5,407 bases of DNA from Fimisoma sp964619315 (GTDB lineage Bacteria > Bacillota > Clostridia > Peptostreptococcales > Anaerovoracaceae): the NCBI GenBank assembly GCA_964619315.1, contig CAZUEH010000038.1, positions 1 to 5,407 on the forward strand, read 5' to 3'. Below are positions 1 to 5,191 of the stretch, one piece after another. The position numbers and the translations under genes are program-made. The notes beneath the pieces are model-generated. The model made no database searches. It was not told the origin of the DNA and saw nothing but the letters and a program-made list of their open reading frames with translations. Within the stretch, counting starts at the first letter, position 1. Each line of letters begins with the position of its first letter.

Positions 1-149
1 AACTGACAGAAATTATAGAAACGACAGGACAACATATAAACTTAACTGTGGACTTTTTGCTGACACGTCAGACCAACGCTTCATGTTTTATTTTTTTTGC
101 CGACCCGCATTTTTTGAAAAATAATTTTAGCCAACCGCACATTGGCACA

Positions 150-196
150 TTTGGTTTTGCCCCGACACACAAAGCCGACCCTTCGGCAAAACCAAA
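150..196. repeat. Perfect 12-bp inverted repeat upstream of the AraC-type gene
   Basis: TTTGGTTTTGCC at 150-161 is the exact reverse complement of GGCAAAACCAAA at 185-196, with 23 bases between the arms. There is no T run after it on the + strand, so it does not look like a simple intrinsic terminator for an upstream gene. It could be a cruciform, a regulator site, or part of a dispersed repeat. Its right arm ends about 33 bases before the -7-like box of the AraC-type gene. Confidence 0.6.
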
Positions 197-229
197 AGAG
201 CCACTTTTCCAACCGCCCCGTTAAAATCC

Positions 230-237
230 TAACTTTG
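230..237 (+). promoter_or_regulatory. Candidate Bacteroidota -7 box of the AraC-type gene
   Basis: TAACTTTG matches the Bacteroidota sigma-A -7 consensus TAnnTTTG exactly. I see no good -33 TTG at the usual distance; only a T-rich TTTT at 205-208 lies near. Transcription from this box would begin at about 241-245, essentially on the ATG at 243, implying a leaderless or nearly leaderless mRNA if the box is used. Confidence 0.4.
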
Positions 238-242
238 ACACT

Positions 243-1073
243 ATGAATCAACTCTTCAAAATATTTAAGGTGGACGAAGCGGAAGCAACTAAAATCGGTG
301 CTTCGCCAGACGAGCCTCATCAACACGATTATGAGGAGTTAATTATTGGCATCGAAGGACAATTAGAACATTTTATTGATTTCAAGAATACTTTGTTGGA
401 GACTCCTTTAATAAGTTTTGTAACAAAGGGAAAGGTGCACCGTGTGATTCCAAAATTGAGCAATGGTAAATGCAACATGTGGGTGCTTCGGTTTAAAAGC
501 GAGTTCATTCCTGAAATTATTTTTCAGCTTTATTCCAATTACCACAACCACGCCATGCTAAAGTTGCCAAATGATAATTGTTTTAGTCGCTTAACAACCA
601 TTTGCGAAATCATAAACGGAGAAATGAAACAGGAGAATCCCGACTTGAGTGTAGTGAGGCATTTATTGAGTGCTTTGTTCATTATGATCGAATCGGAAAG
701 AAACAAAATCACACCAAGTGATACCGAATTATCAACCACTCAAAACACAACGCTCCAAAACTTCTTGAAAATACTGGAAGAAAATTACCACAGACCGCTG
801 GGTGTAGATTTTTACGCAGAAAAATTGTTTATGTCCACCAGAAACCTGAATCTCATCTGCAAAAATATTCTTCAGCAAACAGTAACCGAAATCATTGAAA
901 CAAGAAAACTGACAGAAGCTAAAAATCAATTAACGCATTCAGATAAGAACATTTCTGAAATTGGTTTTGACCTGGGATTCAATGAAAAAGCCCACTTCAC
1001 CAATGTGTTTAAAAAACGAACCGGACAAACTCCTTCTGAGTTTAGGGATGAGATGAAAATGCTTCTTTCCTGA
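243..1073 (+). CDS. AraC-family transcriptional regulator with N-terminal cupin domain
   Basis: This 276-residue protein has the usual two-part AraC layout. Residues about 24-85 form a cupin-like sensing domain with the typical start PHQHDYEELIIGIEG and a later VHRVIP strand. Residues about 170-270 hold the paired helix-turn-helix DNA-binding domain. The first helix-turn-helix is near 188-210. The second, near 235-268, contains the family signature NISEIGFDLGFNEKAHFTNV followed by FKKRTGQTPSEFR. The length is normal and no in-frame start lies further upstream. The gene is co-oriented with the SDR gene, whose promoter begins about 35 bases after the stop, so it is the obvious candidate regulator of that unit. 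The ligand is not readable. It contains cysteines at 77, 113, 121 and 206, but I cannot claim it is an RclR orthologue. Confidence 0.95.
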   Translation: MNQLFKIFKVDEAEATKIGASPDEPHQHDYEELIIGIEGQLEHFIDFKNTLLETPLISFVTKGKVHRVIPKLSNGKCNMWVLRFKSEFIPEIIFQLYSNYHNHAMLKLPNDNCFSRLTTICEIINGEMKQENPDLSVVRHLLSALFIMIESERNKITPSDTELSTTQNTTLQNFLKILEENYHRPLGVDFYAEKLFMSTRNLNLICKNILQQTVTEIIETRKLTEAKNQLTHSDKNISEIGFDLGFNEKAHFTNVFKKRTGQTPSEFRDEMKMLLS

Positions 1074-1106
1074 TTTTACAACCCTTCTTCCAAATACTGT
1101 TACCAA

Positions 1107-1132
1107 TTGCCCTTTAAATGATTGCACCTTTG
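1107..1132 (+). promoter_or_regulatory. Candidate Bacteroidota promoter of the SDR gene
   Basis: A TTG at 1107-1109 (-33-like) and CACCTTTG at 1125-1132 (-7-like, one mismatch to TAnnTTTG) are 15 bases apart, slightly shorter than usual. The downstream sequence is AT-rich and resembles a 5' untranslated leader. The expected transcription start is about 1137-1140. That lies downstream of the GTG at 1135 and therefore argues that the true SDR start codon is in the gap. Confidence 0.5.
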
Positions 1133-1160
1133 TAGTGTCAAATTTAATTAATCATTTAAA
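1113..1160. repeat. Perfect 11-bp inverted repeat bracketing the SDR promoter -7 box
   Basis: TTTAAATGATT at 1113-1123 is the exact reverse complement of AATCATTTAAA at 1150-1160, with 26 bases between. The pair flanks the -7-like box and the predicted transcription start. If that start is right, the left arm is not transcribed, so a protein-binding operator is more likely than an RNA hairpin. The right arm ends one base before the N gap, so an assembly artefact is possible. AT-rich sequence raises the chance rate. Confidence 0.5.
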
Positions 1161-1962
1161 ANNNNNNNNNNNNNNNNNNNNNNNNNNNNNNNNNNNNNNN
1201 NNNNNNNNNNNNNNNNNNNNNNNNNNNNNNNNNNNNNNNNNNNNNNNNNNNNNNNNNNNNNCAAAACTTGTATTGGTTGACTACAACGAAAAAAGTTTGA
1301 CTGATGCGAAAGCTGAAATCACTAAAGAATTTCCCGATGTAAATATCATCAACGTTGTGGCTGATGTATCAAAAGAAGAAGCTGTGAAAAATTATGTGGA
1401 TGAAGCGGTAAAAGCATTCGGCAGAATTGACGGCCTTTACAACAATGCTGGCATTGAAGGAAAGCAGGCAAGCATTACCGAATATGATGTCAATATTTTC
1501 AAAAAGGTAATCGACATTAACCTTATGGGTGTGTATTACGGATTGCGTTATGTAATACCTGTGATGCAAAAACAAAAGTTTGGTCGCATTGTAAACGTAG
1601 CATCCGTTGGCGGTATTCGTGGGGTGCTCAACCAAATGCCGTATGTAGCAAGTAAGCACGCAGTTTCGGGGATGACAAAAAACGCGGCTTTGGAATACGG
1701 CCGAGATGGCATTTTAACCAATGCCATAGCACCGGGAGCTATATTGACTCCTATGGTTGCAGAAGCATTCAAACAGGTGAATCCTGAAAACCCAAAAGCA
1801 GCCGAAACTGAATATGCTCAACGCAACCCTACAAAACGCCTGGGACAGCCTCATGACGTAGCCAAATTAGTCGCCTTCCTTTTGAGTGAAGATAACGGCT
1901 ATGTAAGCGGACAAACCATTGCGATTGATGGTGGCGAATCAAACATTTATGGTAATTCATAA
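1135..1962 (+). CDS. SDR-family NAD(P)-dependent oxidoreductase (5' part lost in gap)
   Basis: This is a classical short-chain dehydrogenase/reductase, reducing or oxidising a carbonyl/alcohol with NAD(P)(H); the substrate cannot be read. Numbering is nominal because the gap length is unknown. Visible are the end of the second Rossmann strand (KLVLVDYNEKS, Asp typical of NAD preference), NNAG at 103-106, the catalytic Ser157 in NVAS, and Tyr170/Lys174 in YVASK. The NAIAPGAILTPM segment and the C-terminal SGQTIAIDGG are also present. The TGxxxGxG cofactor motif falls in the N gap. Family spacing suggests about 26 missing residues rather than the 33 implied by 100 N. A GTG at 1135 would give MSNLINHLK, which resembles an SDR N-terminus, but it precedes the predicted transcription start. 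An ATG inside the gap is about as likely or more so. Confidence 0.92.
   Translation: MSNLINHLKXXXXXXXXXXXXXXXXXXXXXXXXXXXXXXXXXXKLVLVDYNEKSLTDAKAEITKEFPDVNIINVVADVSKEEAVKNYVDEAVKAFGRIDGLYNNAGIEGKQASITEYDVNIFKKVIDINLMGVYYGLRYVIPVMQKQKFGRIVNVASVGGIRGVLNQMPYVASKHAVSGMTKNAALEYGRDGILTNAIAPGAILTPMVAEAFKQVNPENPKAAETEYAQRNPTKRLGQPHDVAKLVAFLLSEDNGYVSGQTIAIDGGESNIYGNS
1162..1261. other. Assembly gap of 100 N inside the SDR gene
   Basis: Exactly 100 N, the conventional placeholder for a gap of unknown size. It hides the SDR nucleotide-binding motif and perhaps its start codon. The frame continues correctly across it only by coincidence of the placeholder length. The first codon after the gap, NCA, would fit the Ala that usually precedes this strand in SDRs. 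Confidence 0.98.
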
Positions 1963-1973
1963 ATAAATCCTTA

Positions 1974-2006
1974 AAGTCTTGTCATCAGTATTTGATGACA
2001 GGACTT
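1974..2006 (+). terminator. Strong stem-loop after the SDR gene; possible terminator or processing site
   Basis: AAGTCTTGTCATCA at 1974-1987 pairs with TGATGACAGGACTT at 1993-2006, giving a 14-bp stem with a single G-U pair and a 5-base loop. It starts 11 bases after the SDR stop codon. The following sequence lacks a real T tract, so it is not a textbook intrinsic terminator. It could terminate weakly, stabilise the SDR mRNA 3' end, or mark processing between the SDR message and the next genes. No convincing promoter lies between it and the ATG at 2025. Confidence 0.6.
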
Positions 2007-2024
2007 CTAAATAAGAATTTCAAT

Positions 2025-2105
2025 ATGAAGTCACAATTAATTGCAATCATAAGTATTTTAATTTTTAGCAGCTCAAGCTGCCAATCTCAAACAACAAAAA
2101 AATGA
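2025..2105 (+). CDS. 26-codon ORF encoding a lipoprotein-type signal peptide
   Basis: The frame starts MKSQLIAIISILIF and continues SSSSCQSQ. It has a basic start, a hydrophobic core and a Cys at residue 19 in a lipobox-like SSSC context, as in permissive Bacteroidota lipoproteins. It ends after a few polar residues (TTKK) at TGA 2103-2105, which overlaps the ATG of the thiol protein at 2102 (ATGA). A free-standing signal peptide with almost no mature part makes little sense. It is most likely the true N-terminus of the DsbA/FrnE-like protein, detached by one base at the A7 run, through assembly error, mutation or frameshifting. A genuine leader or micro-lipoprotein coupled to the next gene is the alternative. 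Confidence 0.6.
   Translation: MKSQLIAIISILIFSSSSCQSQTTKK
2096..2102 (+). other. A7 run forming an A_AAA_AAA heptamer directly before a TGA stop
   Basis: Read in the frame of the signal-peptide ORF, the seven A's are split as A, AAA, AAA and are followed at once by TGA. This is a canonical -1 slippery heptamer arrangement. A -1 slip, or one extra A in the run, continues KK into the MTEQTNP start of the thiol protein. Homopolymer length error is the plainest explanation. Confidence 0.6.
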
Positions 2106-2714
2106 CTGAACAAACTAATCCGCTTTTATGCGACATAGAAACAGGTATGTGTGAAATTCCGATAGGAAAAGAAAACGACAGCATCGCTACAATTACACAA
2201 TCCTCTAAAAAGCCGGTAAAGGTTATTTATTATACCGACCCAATCTGTTCATCGTGTTGGGGCATTGAACCACAATTGCGAAAACTGAAATTGGAGTATG
2301 GCAATTCCATTGAAATAGAATACAGAATGGGCGGCTTATTACCCGACTGGAGTTATAACAGTGGTGGTATCGGCAAACCTTCGGATGTAGCCCATCATTG
2401 GGACGAAGTAAGTGCCCATTACGATATGCCAATTGATGGCGATGTTTGGCTGGAAGACCCTTTAAATTCTTCCTATCCGCCATCCATTGCGTTTAAAGCA
2501 GCACAAGTACAAAGCGAGGAAAAAGCCATATTGTTTCTTCGTGAAATCAGAGAAATGGTATTTCTGCAAAAGAAAAACATTGCCAAATGGGAACATTTAG
2601 AAGCAGCAGCAAAAATAGTTGGGCTGAATATGGAACAATTTAAAACAGACTTTGAAGGGAAAGCGAAGGAGTTGTTTCAGGAAGATTTGAAATTGGGGAA
2701 AGAGCTTGGCGTAA
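2102..2714 (+). CDS. DsbA/FrnE/SpxH-like thioredoxin-fold protein (3' end lost in gap)
   Basis: 204 residues are visible. Strand-forming KPVKVIYYTDPIC leads into a C49-S-S-C52-W motif (DPICSSCWGIEPQLRKL), the redox-type CxxC seen in FrnE-like DsbA-family and SpxH/YjbH-type proteins. RMGGLLPDW and the DPLNSSYPPSIAFKAAQ block also fit this group. A second Cys pair (C10, C17 in NPLLCDIETGMCEIP) sits in a polar N-terminal extension that I associate with Bacteroidota members. Such proteins are usually near 300 residues, so roughly 90-100 residues, including the cis-Pro loop, are missing in the gap. Apparent coding after the gap in the same nominal frame (2815-2890) is not part of it. With the upstream signal peptide it would be an envelope lipoprotein; without it, a cytoplasmic thiol protein or protease adaptor. 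The precise role is open. Confidence 0.85.
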
Positions 2715-2814
2715 NNNNNNNNNNNNNNNNNNNNNNNNNNNNNNNNNNNNNNNNNNNNNNNNNNNNNNNNNNNNNNNNNNNNNNNNNNNNNNNNNNNNNN
2801 NNNNNNNNNNNNNN
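2715..2814. other. Assembly gap of 100 N between the thiol protein and the small protein
   Basis: Exactly 100 N, a placeholder. By family lengths it should hide about 90-100 codons of the DsbA/FrnE-like gene plus some 20 codons and the start of the next small gene, so the true distance is probably nearer 350 bases. Frames on the two sides should not be joined. Confidence 0.97.
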
Positions 2815-2816
2815 TA

Positions 2817-2885
2817 AACGACCTAACAAAAAAAGGTTACACATTCAATTTCAACATACAACAAGATTGTATTTGGTGTGCATAA
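2817..2885 (+). pseudogene. N-terminal fragment of the small 'PRPP synthetase-like' protein, ending at an in-frame TAA
   Basis: From the gap edge this frame reads NDLTKKGYTFNFNIQQDCIW then CA and stops at TAA 2883-2885. After the stop the same frame continues without a shift (two Asn codons, then ATG 2892) into the ORF at 2892-3086. From memory, Bacteroidota proteins of this family read ...L.KeGYT.dFNL...C..C....l.L.P.eFeideVyRFEG.sDPdd... as one chain of about 100 residues. The spacing across the stop matches, so a single base substitution or a base-call error in one continuous gene explains it. The stop is 69 bases from the gap, near a contig end. Confidence 0.65.
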
Positions 2886-2891
2886 AATAAT

Positions 2892-3086
2892 ATGCAACTG
2901 CAACCTGATGAATTTGAGATTGACGAAGTGTATCGTTTTCAGGAAATGTCGGATGTGGATAATGAGAGTATTCTATACGCCATTTCATCAACACAAAATA
3001 ATGTAAAAGGGCTTTTGGTAAATGCTTATAGCGTTTATGCTGACTCCGCTTCAACAAAACTCATTGAAAAACTGAATAGCAGATAA
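2892..3086 (+). CDS. C-terminal part of a small conserved Bacteroidota protein (commonly labelled phosphoribosylpyrophosphate synthetase)
   Basis: This 64-codon frame reads LQPDEFEIDEVYRFQEMSDV, then NESILYAISS, then KGLLVNAYSVYAD and a short KLIEKL tail. It matches my memory of the C-terminal two-thirds of a roughly 100-residue Bacteroidota protein. Databases often call that protein phosphoribosylpyrophosphate synthetase, but it lacks the size and the PRPP-binding loop of the real enzyme, so that name should not be trusted as a function. It is acidic, with no signal peptide or membrane segment. The ATG at 2892 is probably an internal Met of the full gene beginning in the gap, not a native start; the same frame is open upstream apart from TAA 2883. 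It ends 18 bases before the DUF417 gene, so it probably shares its transcript. Confidence 0.7.
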   Translation: MQLQPDEFEIDEVYRFQEMSDVDNESILYAISSTQNNVKGLLVNAYSVYADSASTKLIEKLNSR

Positions 3087-3104
3087 ACAAAAATTGAATG
3101 ACAT

Positions 3105-3674
3105 ATGAAAAAGTTAACTACATATCTGGCAAAAAGTCAATTGCATTTCATCAACCTAACAAGAATATCCATATTCATAGTGATGGCTTGGATTGGTGGA
3201 TTGAAAGTGTATCAATATGAAGCGGATGGCATTGTTCCGTTTGTGGCAAATAGTCCAATGATGTCCTTCTTTTATGCAAAAGATGCACCGGAATACGTGG
3301 ATTACAAAAACCCCGAAGGCAAAATCGTTCAAAAGAACATCGATTGGCATAAAGAAAATAGAACCTATATTTTTTCTTATGGATTAGGAAGTGTAATCGT
3401 AATAATTGGGACACTTACCATACTTGGAATTTGGTATGCAAAAATAGGTTTGATTGGAGGGCTACTCACCGTTGGAATGTCTATTGTAACCCTGACATTC
3501 TTAATAACCACACCCGAAGTATACGTTCCAAACCTTGGTGGAGACTTTCCAACACCACATCACGGGTTTCCCTACTTATCAGGGGCAGGACGATTGGTAA
3601 TCAAAGACATCATCATGCTTGGCGCAGGATTGGTTATTGCTTCGGATAGTGCAAAACGAATATTGGGAAAATAA
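3105..3674 (+). CDS. DUF417 family (YkgB/RclC-like) inner-membrane protein
   Basis: 189 residues, close to the E. coli RclC (YkgB) length. Four hydrophobic segments are visible near residues 17-35, 88-108, 112-134 and 165-181. The family signature follows the first helix: WIGGLKVYQYEADGIVPFVA and then NSPMMSFFY. A second hallmark is TLTFLITTPEVYVP before a short HHGFPYLSGAGRLVIKD stretch leading to the last helix. In E. coli, RclC belongs to the reactive-chlorine resistance system controlled by the AraC-type RclR; its biochemical activity is unknown. The AraC-type gene in this window makes a similar stress role thinkable but unproven. The ATG at 3105 has only an A-rich leader, normal for this phylum. 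Its stop overlaps the next ATG by one base (TAATG at 3672-3676), implying translational coupling with the dioxygenase-like gene. Confidence 0.92.
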   Translation: MKKLTTYLAKSQLHFINLTRISIFIVMAWIGGLKVYQYEADGIVPFVANSPMMSFFYAKDAPEYVDYKNPEGKIVQKNIDWHKENRTYIFSYGLGSVIVIIGTLTILGIWYAKIGLIGGLLTVGMSIVTLTFLITTPEVYVPNLGGDFPTPHHGFPYLSGAGRLVIKDIIMLGAGLVIASDSAKRILGK

Positions 3675-4555
3675 TGGACAGAAAAACATTTATAAAATCA
3701 CTGGCAATTTTGCCTTTAACAGCAGCAGCTATGAAATTAGACGTATTAAATAAATTAACAGAGCCTATGAGCAAAACGGCTAAAATGCCTGTGTTGTTTC
3801 TTGGTCATGGCAGCCCGATGAATGCCATTGAAGAAAATGAATTTGTAACAGGCTTTAGAAATATTGCTAAAGAAATTCCAAAACCCAATGCCATTTTATG
3901 TGTATCGGCTCACTGGGAAACTAAAGGAACTTTTGTAACAGCCATGCAAAATCCACCCACTATTCATGATTTTGGTGGCTTTCCAAAAGAATTATTTGCT
4001 GTGCAATATCCTGCTCCGGGGAGTCCTGATTTGGCTAAAGTAACCAAAACACTCATCACAAAAACCGAAGTAGGTTTAGACGATAAATGGGGACTTGATC
4101 ACGGTGCATGGAGTGTTATCAAACATTTATATCCAAATGCAAATATTCCCGTCATTCAAATGAGCATTGATTATAGTCAAACACCACAATACCATTATGA
4201 ATTAGCACAACAAATAAAATCGCTACGAGAAAAAGGTGTTTTGATTATTGGCAGTGGAAATATGGTTCATAATCTTGGATTGGTTGAATGGAAAAGATTA
4301 AATGAAACTTTTGGCTATGACTGGGCTCTGGAAGCCAACGAAAAAATGAAGAAGTATATTCAAAGTGGAGATCATAAACAATTAATCAATTTCCGTTCGC
4401 AAGGAAAAGCGTTTGATTTGGCTATACCAACACCTGAACACTATTTGCCGTTACTTTACTCTTTGGCATTGAAGGATGACAAAGACAATGTGAGTTTGTT
4501 TAACGATAAAGCTGTGGCGGGTTCCTTAACTATGACATCTGTAAAAATTGGATAA
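3674..4555 (+). CDS. ygiD: 4,5-DOPA dioxygenase extradiol-like protein (LigB/YgiD family)
   Basis: A 293-residue member of the class III (LigB) extradiol dioxygenase family, YgiD branch. Expected metal ligands are present: His45 in FLGHGSPMNA, His80 in SAHWET and His256 in PEHYLPLL; H45 and H80 are 35 apart, as in E. coli YgiD. His143 (LDHGAW) and His199 (SGNMVHNL) occupy the conserved active-site positions. Homologues open the catechol ring of L-DOPA in vitro; the physiological substrate in bacteria is unclear. Residues 1-22 (DRKTFIKSLAILPLTAAA) look like a Tat-type leader with RK in place of RR, which would send the folded metalloenzyme to the envelope. A cytoplasmic form starting at Met32 or Met38 cannot be excluded. 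The start overlaps the DUF417 stop by one base. The stop lies 3 bases before the TRIC-type gene, in the same frame. Confidence 0.93.
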   Translation: MDRKTFIKSLAILPLTAAAMKLDVLNKLTEPMSKTAKMPVLFLGHGSPMNAIEENEFVTGFRNIAKEIPKPNAILCVSAHWETKGTFVTAMQNPPTIHDFGGFPKELFAVQYPAPGSPDLAKVTKTLITKTEVGLDDKWGLDHGAWSVIKHLYPNANIPVIQMSIDYSQTPQYHYELAQQIKSLREKGVLIIGSGNMVHNLGLVEWKRLNETFGYDWALEANEKMKKYIQSGDHKQLINFRSQGKAFDLAIPTPEHYLPLLYSLALKDDKDNVSLFNDKAVAGSLTMTSVKIG

Positions 4556-4558
4556 GCA

Positions 4559-5191
4559 TTGGAATTTAGTTTCACTATTCTCTTAGACCTACTTGGTACA
4601 TTTGCTTTCGCAATAAGTGGTATCAGGTTAGCATCAGGCAAACAAATTGACTGGTTTGGTACATACATTATTGGCTTAGTAACTGCTATTGGTGGTGGAA
4701 CACTAAGAGATTTATTGCTCGACTTGACTCCTTTTTGGATTCTGGATGCTAAATATTTCTTAACGACCGGAGTTGCTCTCATTGCTGCTCTACTTTTTAA
4801 AGACAAACTTTTCAAATGGGGCAGCACTTTATTTCTGTTTGATGCTATTGGTCTTGGTTTGTTTGCCATCGTTGGAATTACAAAAAGCATAGATGCAGGA
4901 CTTCCTTTTTGGGTTTGCATTGTAATGGGAGCAATTACGGGTTCTGTTGGTGGAGTAATAAGAGATGTTTTATTGAACGAAGTGCCTTTAATTTTTAGAA
5001 AAGATATTTATGCTCTTGCTTGCGTTGCAGGTGGCGGTGTATATTTCCTTTGCATTTACTTTCACTTACCCACAGGTGTAACAGAAACCATTGCAGCTAT
5101 GACTGTAATAGTTTTTCGATTGGTAGCTGTTAAATATCATATTCAATTACCAAAGTTGCAGCCATTAGACAGTAAATTCAAAGATAAATAA
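4559..5191 (+). CDS. TRIC-type/YicG (UPF0126) seven-helix membrane protein
   Basis: 210 residues with two homologous halves, each of three helices, plus a seventh: segments near 5-24, 33-50, 63-81, 90-108, 115-133, 148-168 and 175-192. The family's repeated glycine-rich kink motifs are clear: AIGGGTLRDLLLD (residues 43-55) and GSVGGVIRDVLLNEVPLIF (128-146). The LLDLLGTFAFAISGI start is also typical. Prokaryotic TRIC proteins are homotrimeric potassium-permeable channels; the YicG branch has also been linked to glycine transport, so the substrate is open. The start is TTG at 4559: the preceding in-frame codons are GCA and the TAA of the dioxygenase-like gene, no ATG exists nearby, and TTG-GAA-TTT gives the MEF start I expect for this family. 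It is evidently the last gene of the unit. Confidence 0.93.
   Translation: MEFSFTILLDLLGTFAFAISGIRLASGKQIDWFGTYIIGLVTAIGGGTLRDLLLDLTPFWILDAKYFLTTGVALIAALLFKDKLFKWGSTLFLFDAIGLGLFAIVGITKSIDAGLPFWVCIVMGAITGSVGGVIRDVLLNEVPLIFRKDIYALACVAGGGVYFLCIYFHLPTGVTETIAAMTVIVFRLVAVKYHIQLPKLQPLDSKFKDK

Larger units (their letters stand above)
1..242. other. Non-coding leader region upstream of the AraC-type gene
   Basis: I see no credible gene here; reading frames on both strands are short and have no recognisable protein. The stretch mixes T- and A-rich runs with GC-rich 8-mers that occur twice: GCCGACCC at 99-106 and 174-181, and CCAACCGC at 131-138 and 209-216. It also holds a near-palindrome CTGAC-AC-GTCAG at 60-71 and the longer inverted repeat listed separately. 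This patchwork is unlike the flanking coding DNA and suggests a dispersed intergenic repeat, which is an inference from this window alone. Confidence 0.6.

Noticed and set aside
81..326. Minus-strand ORF of 81 codons across the 5' intergenic region
   Set aside because: Low-complexity, no domain, and overlaps the start of the AraC-type gene; probably spurious.
2883..2885. Stop-codon recoding (selenocysteine or readthrough)
   Set aside because: The codon is TAA, not TGA or TAG, and no recoding structure is apparent; substitution or base-call error is simpler.
2815..2890. C-terminal tail of the DsbA/FrnE-like protein continuing through the N run
   Set aside because: The continuation depends on a placeholder of exactly 100 N, and the residues do not look like this family. 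The neighbouring frame fits the next gene.
2892..3086. Functional ribose-phosphate pyrophosphokinase
   Set aside because: Far too small and without the PRPP-binding signature; the name is a database habit for this small family.
3105..3674. A true rclABC operon
   Set aside because: Only the DUF417 component is present; no RclA flavoprotein disulfide reductase or RclB is visible, so only a loose analogy is justified.
4456..4920. A 154-codon minus-strand open frame antiparallel to the dioxygenase-like and TRIC-type genes
   Set aside because: It overlaps two well-supported genes across their junction, shows no recognisable domain, and is explained as a shadow of their codon composition.
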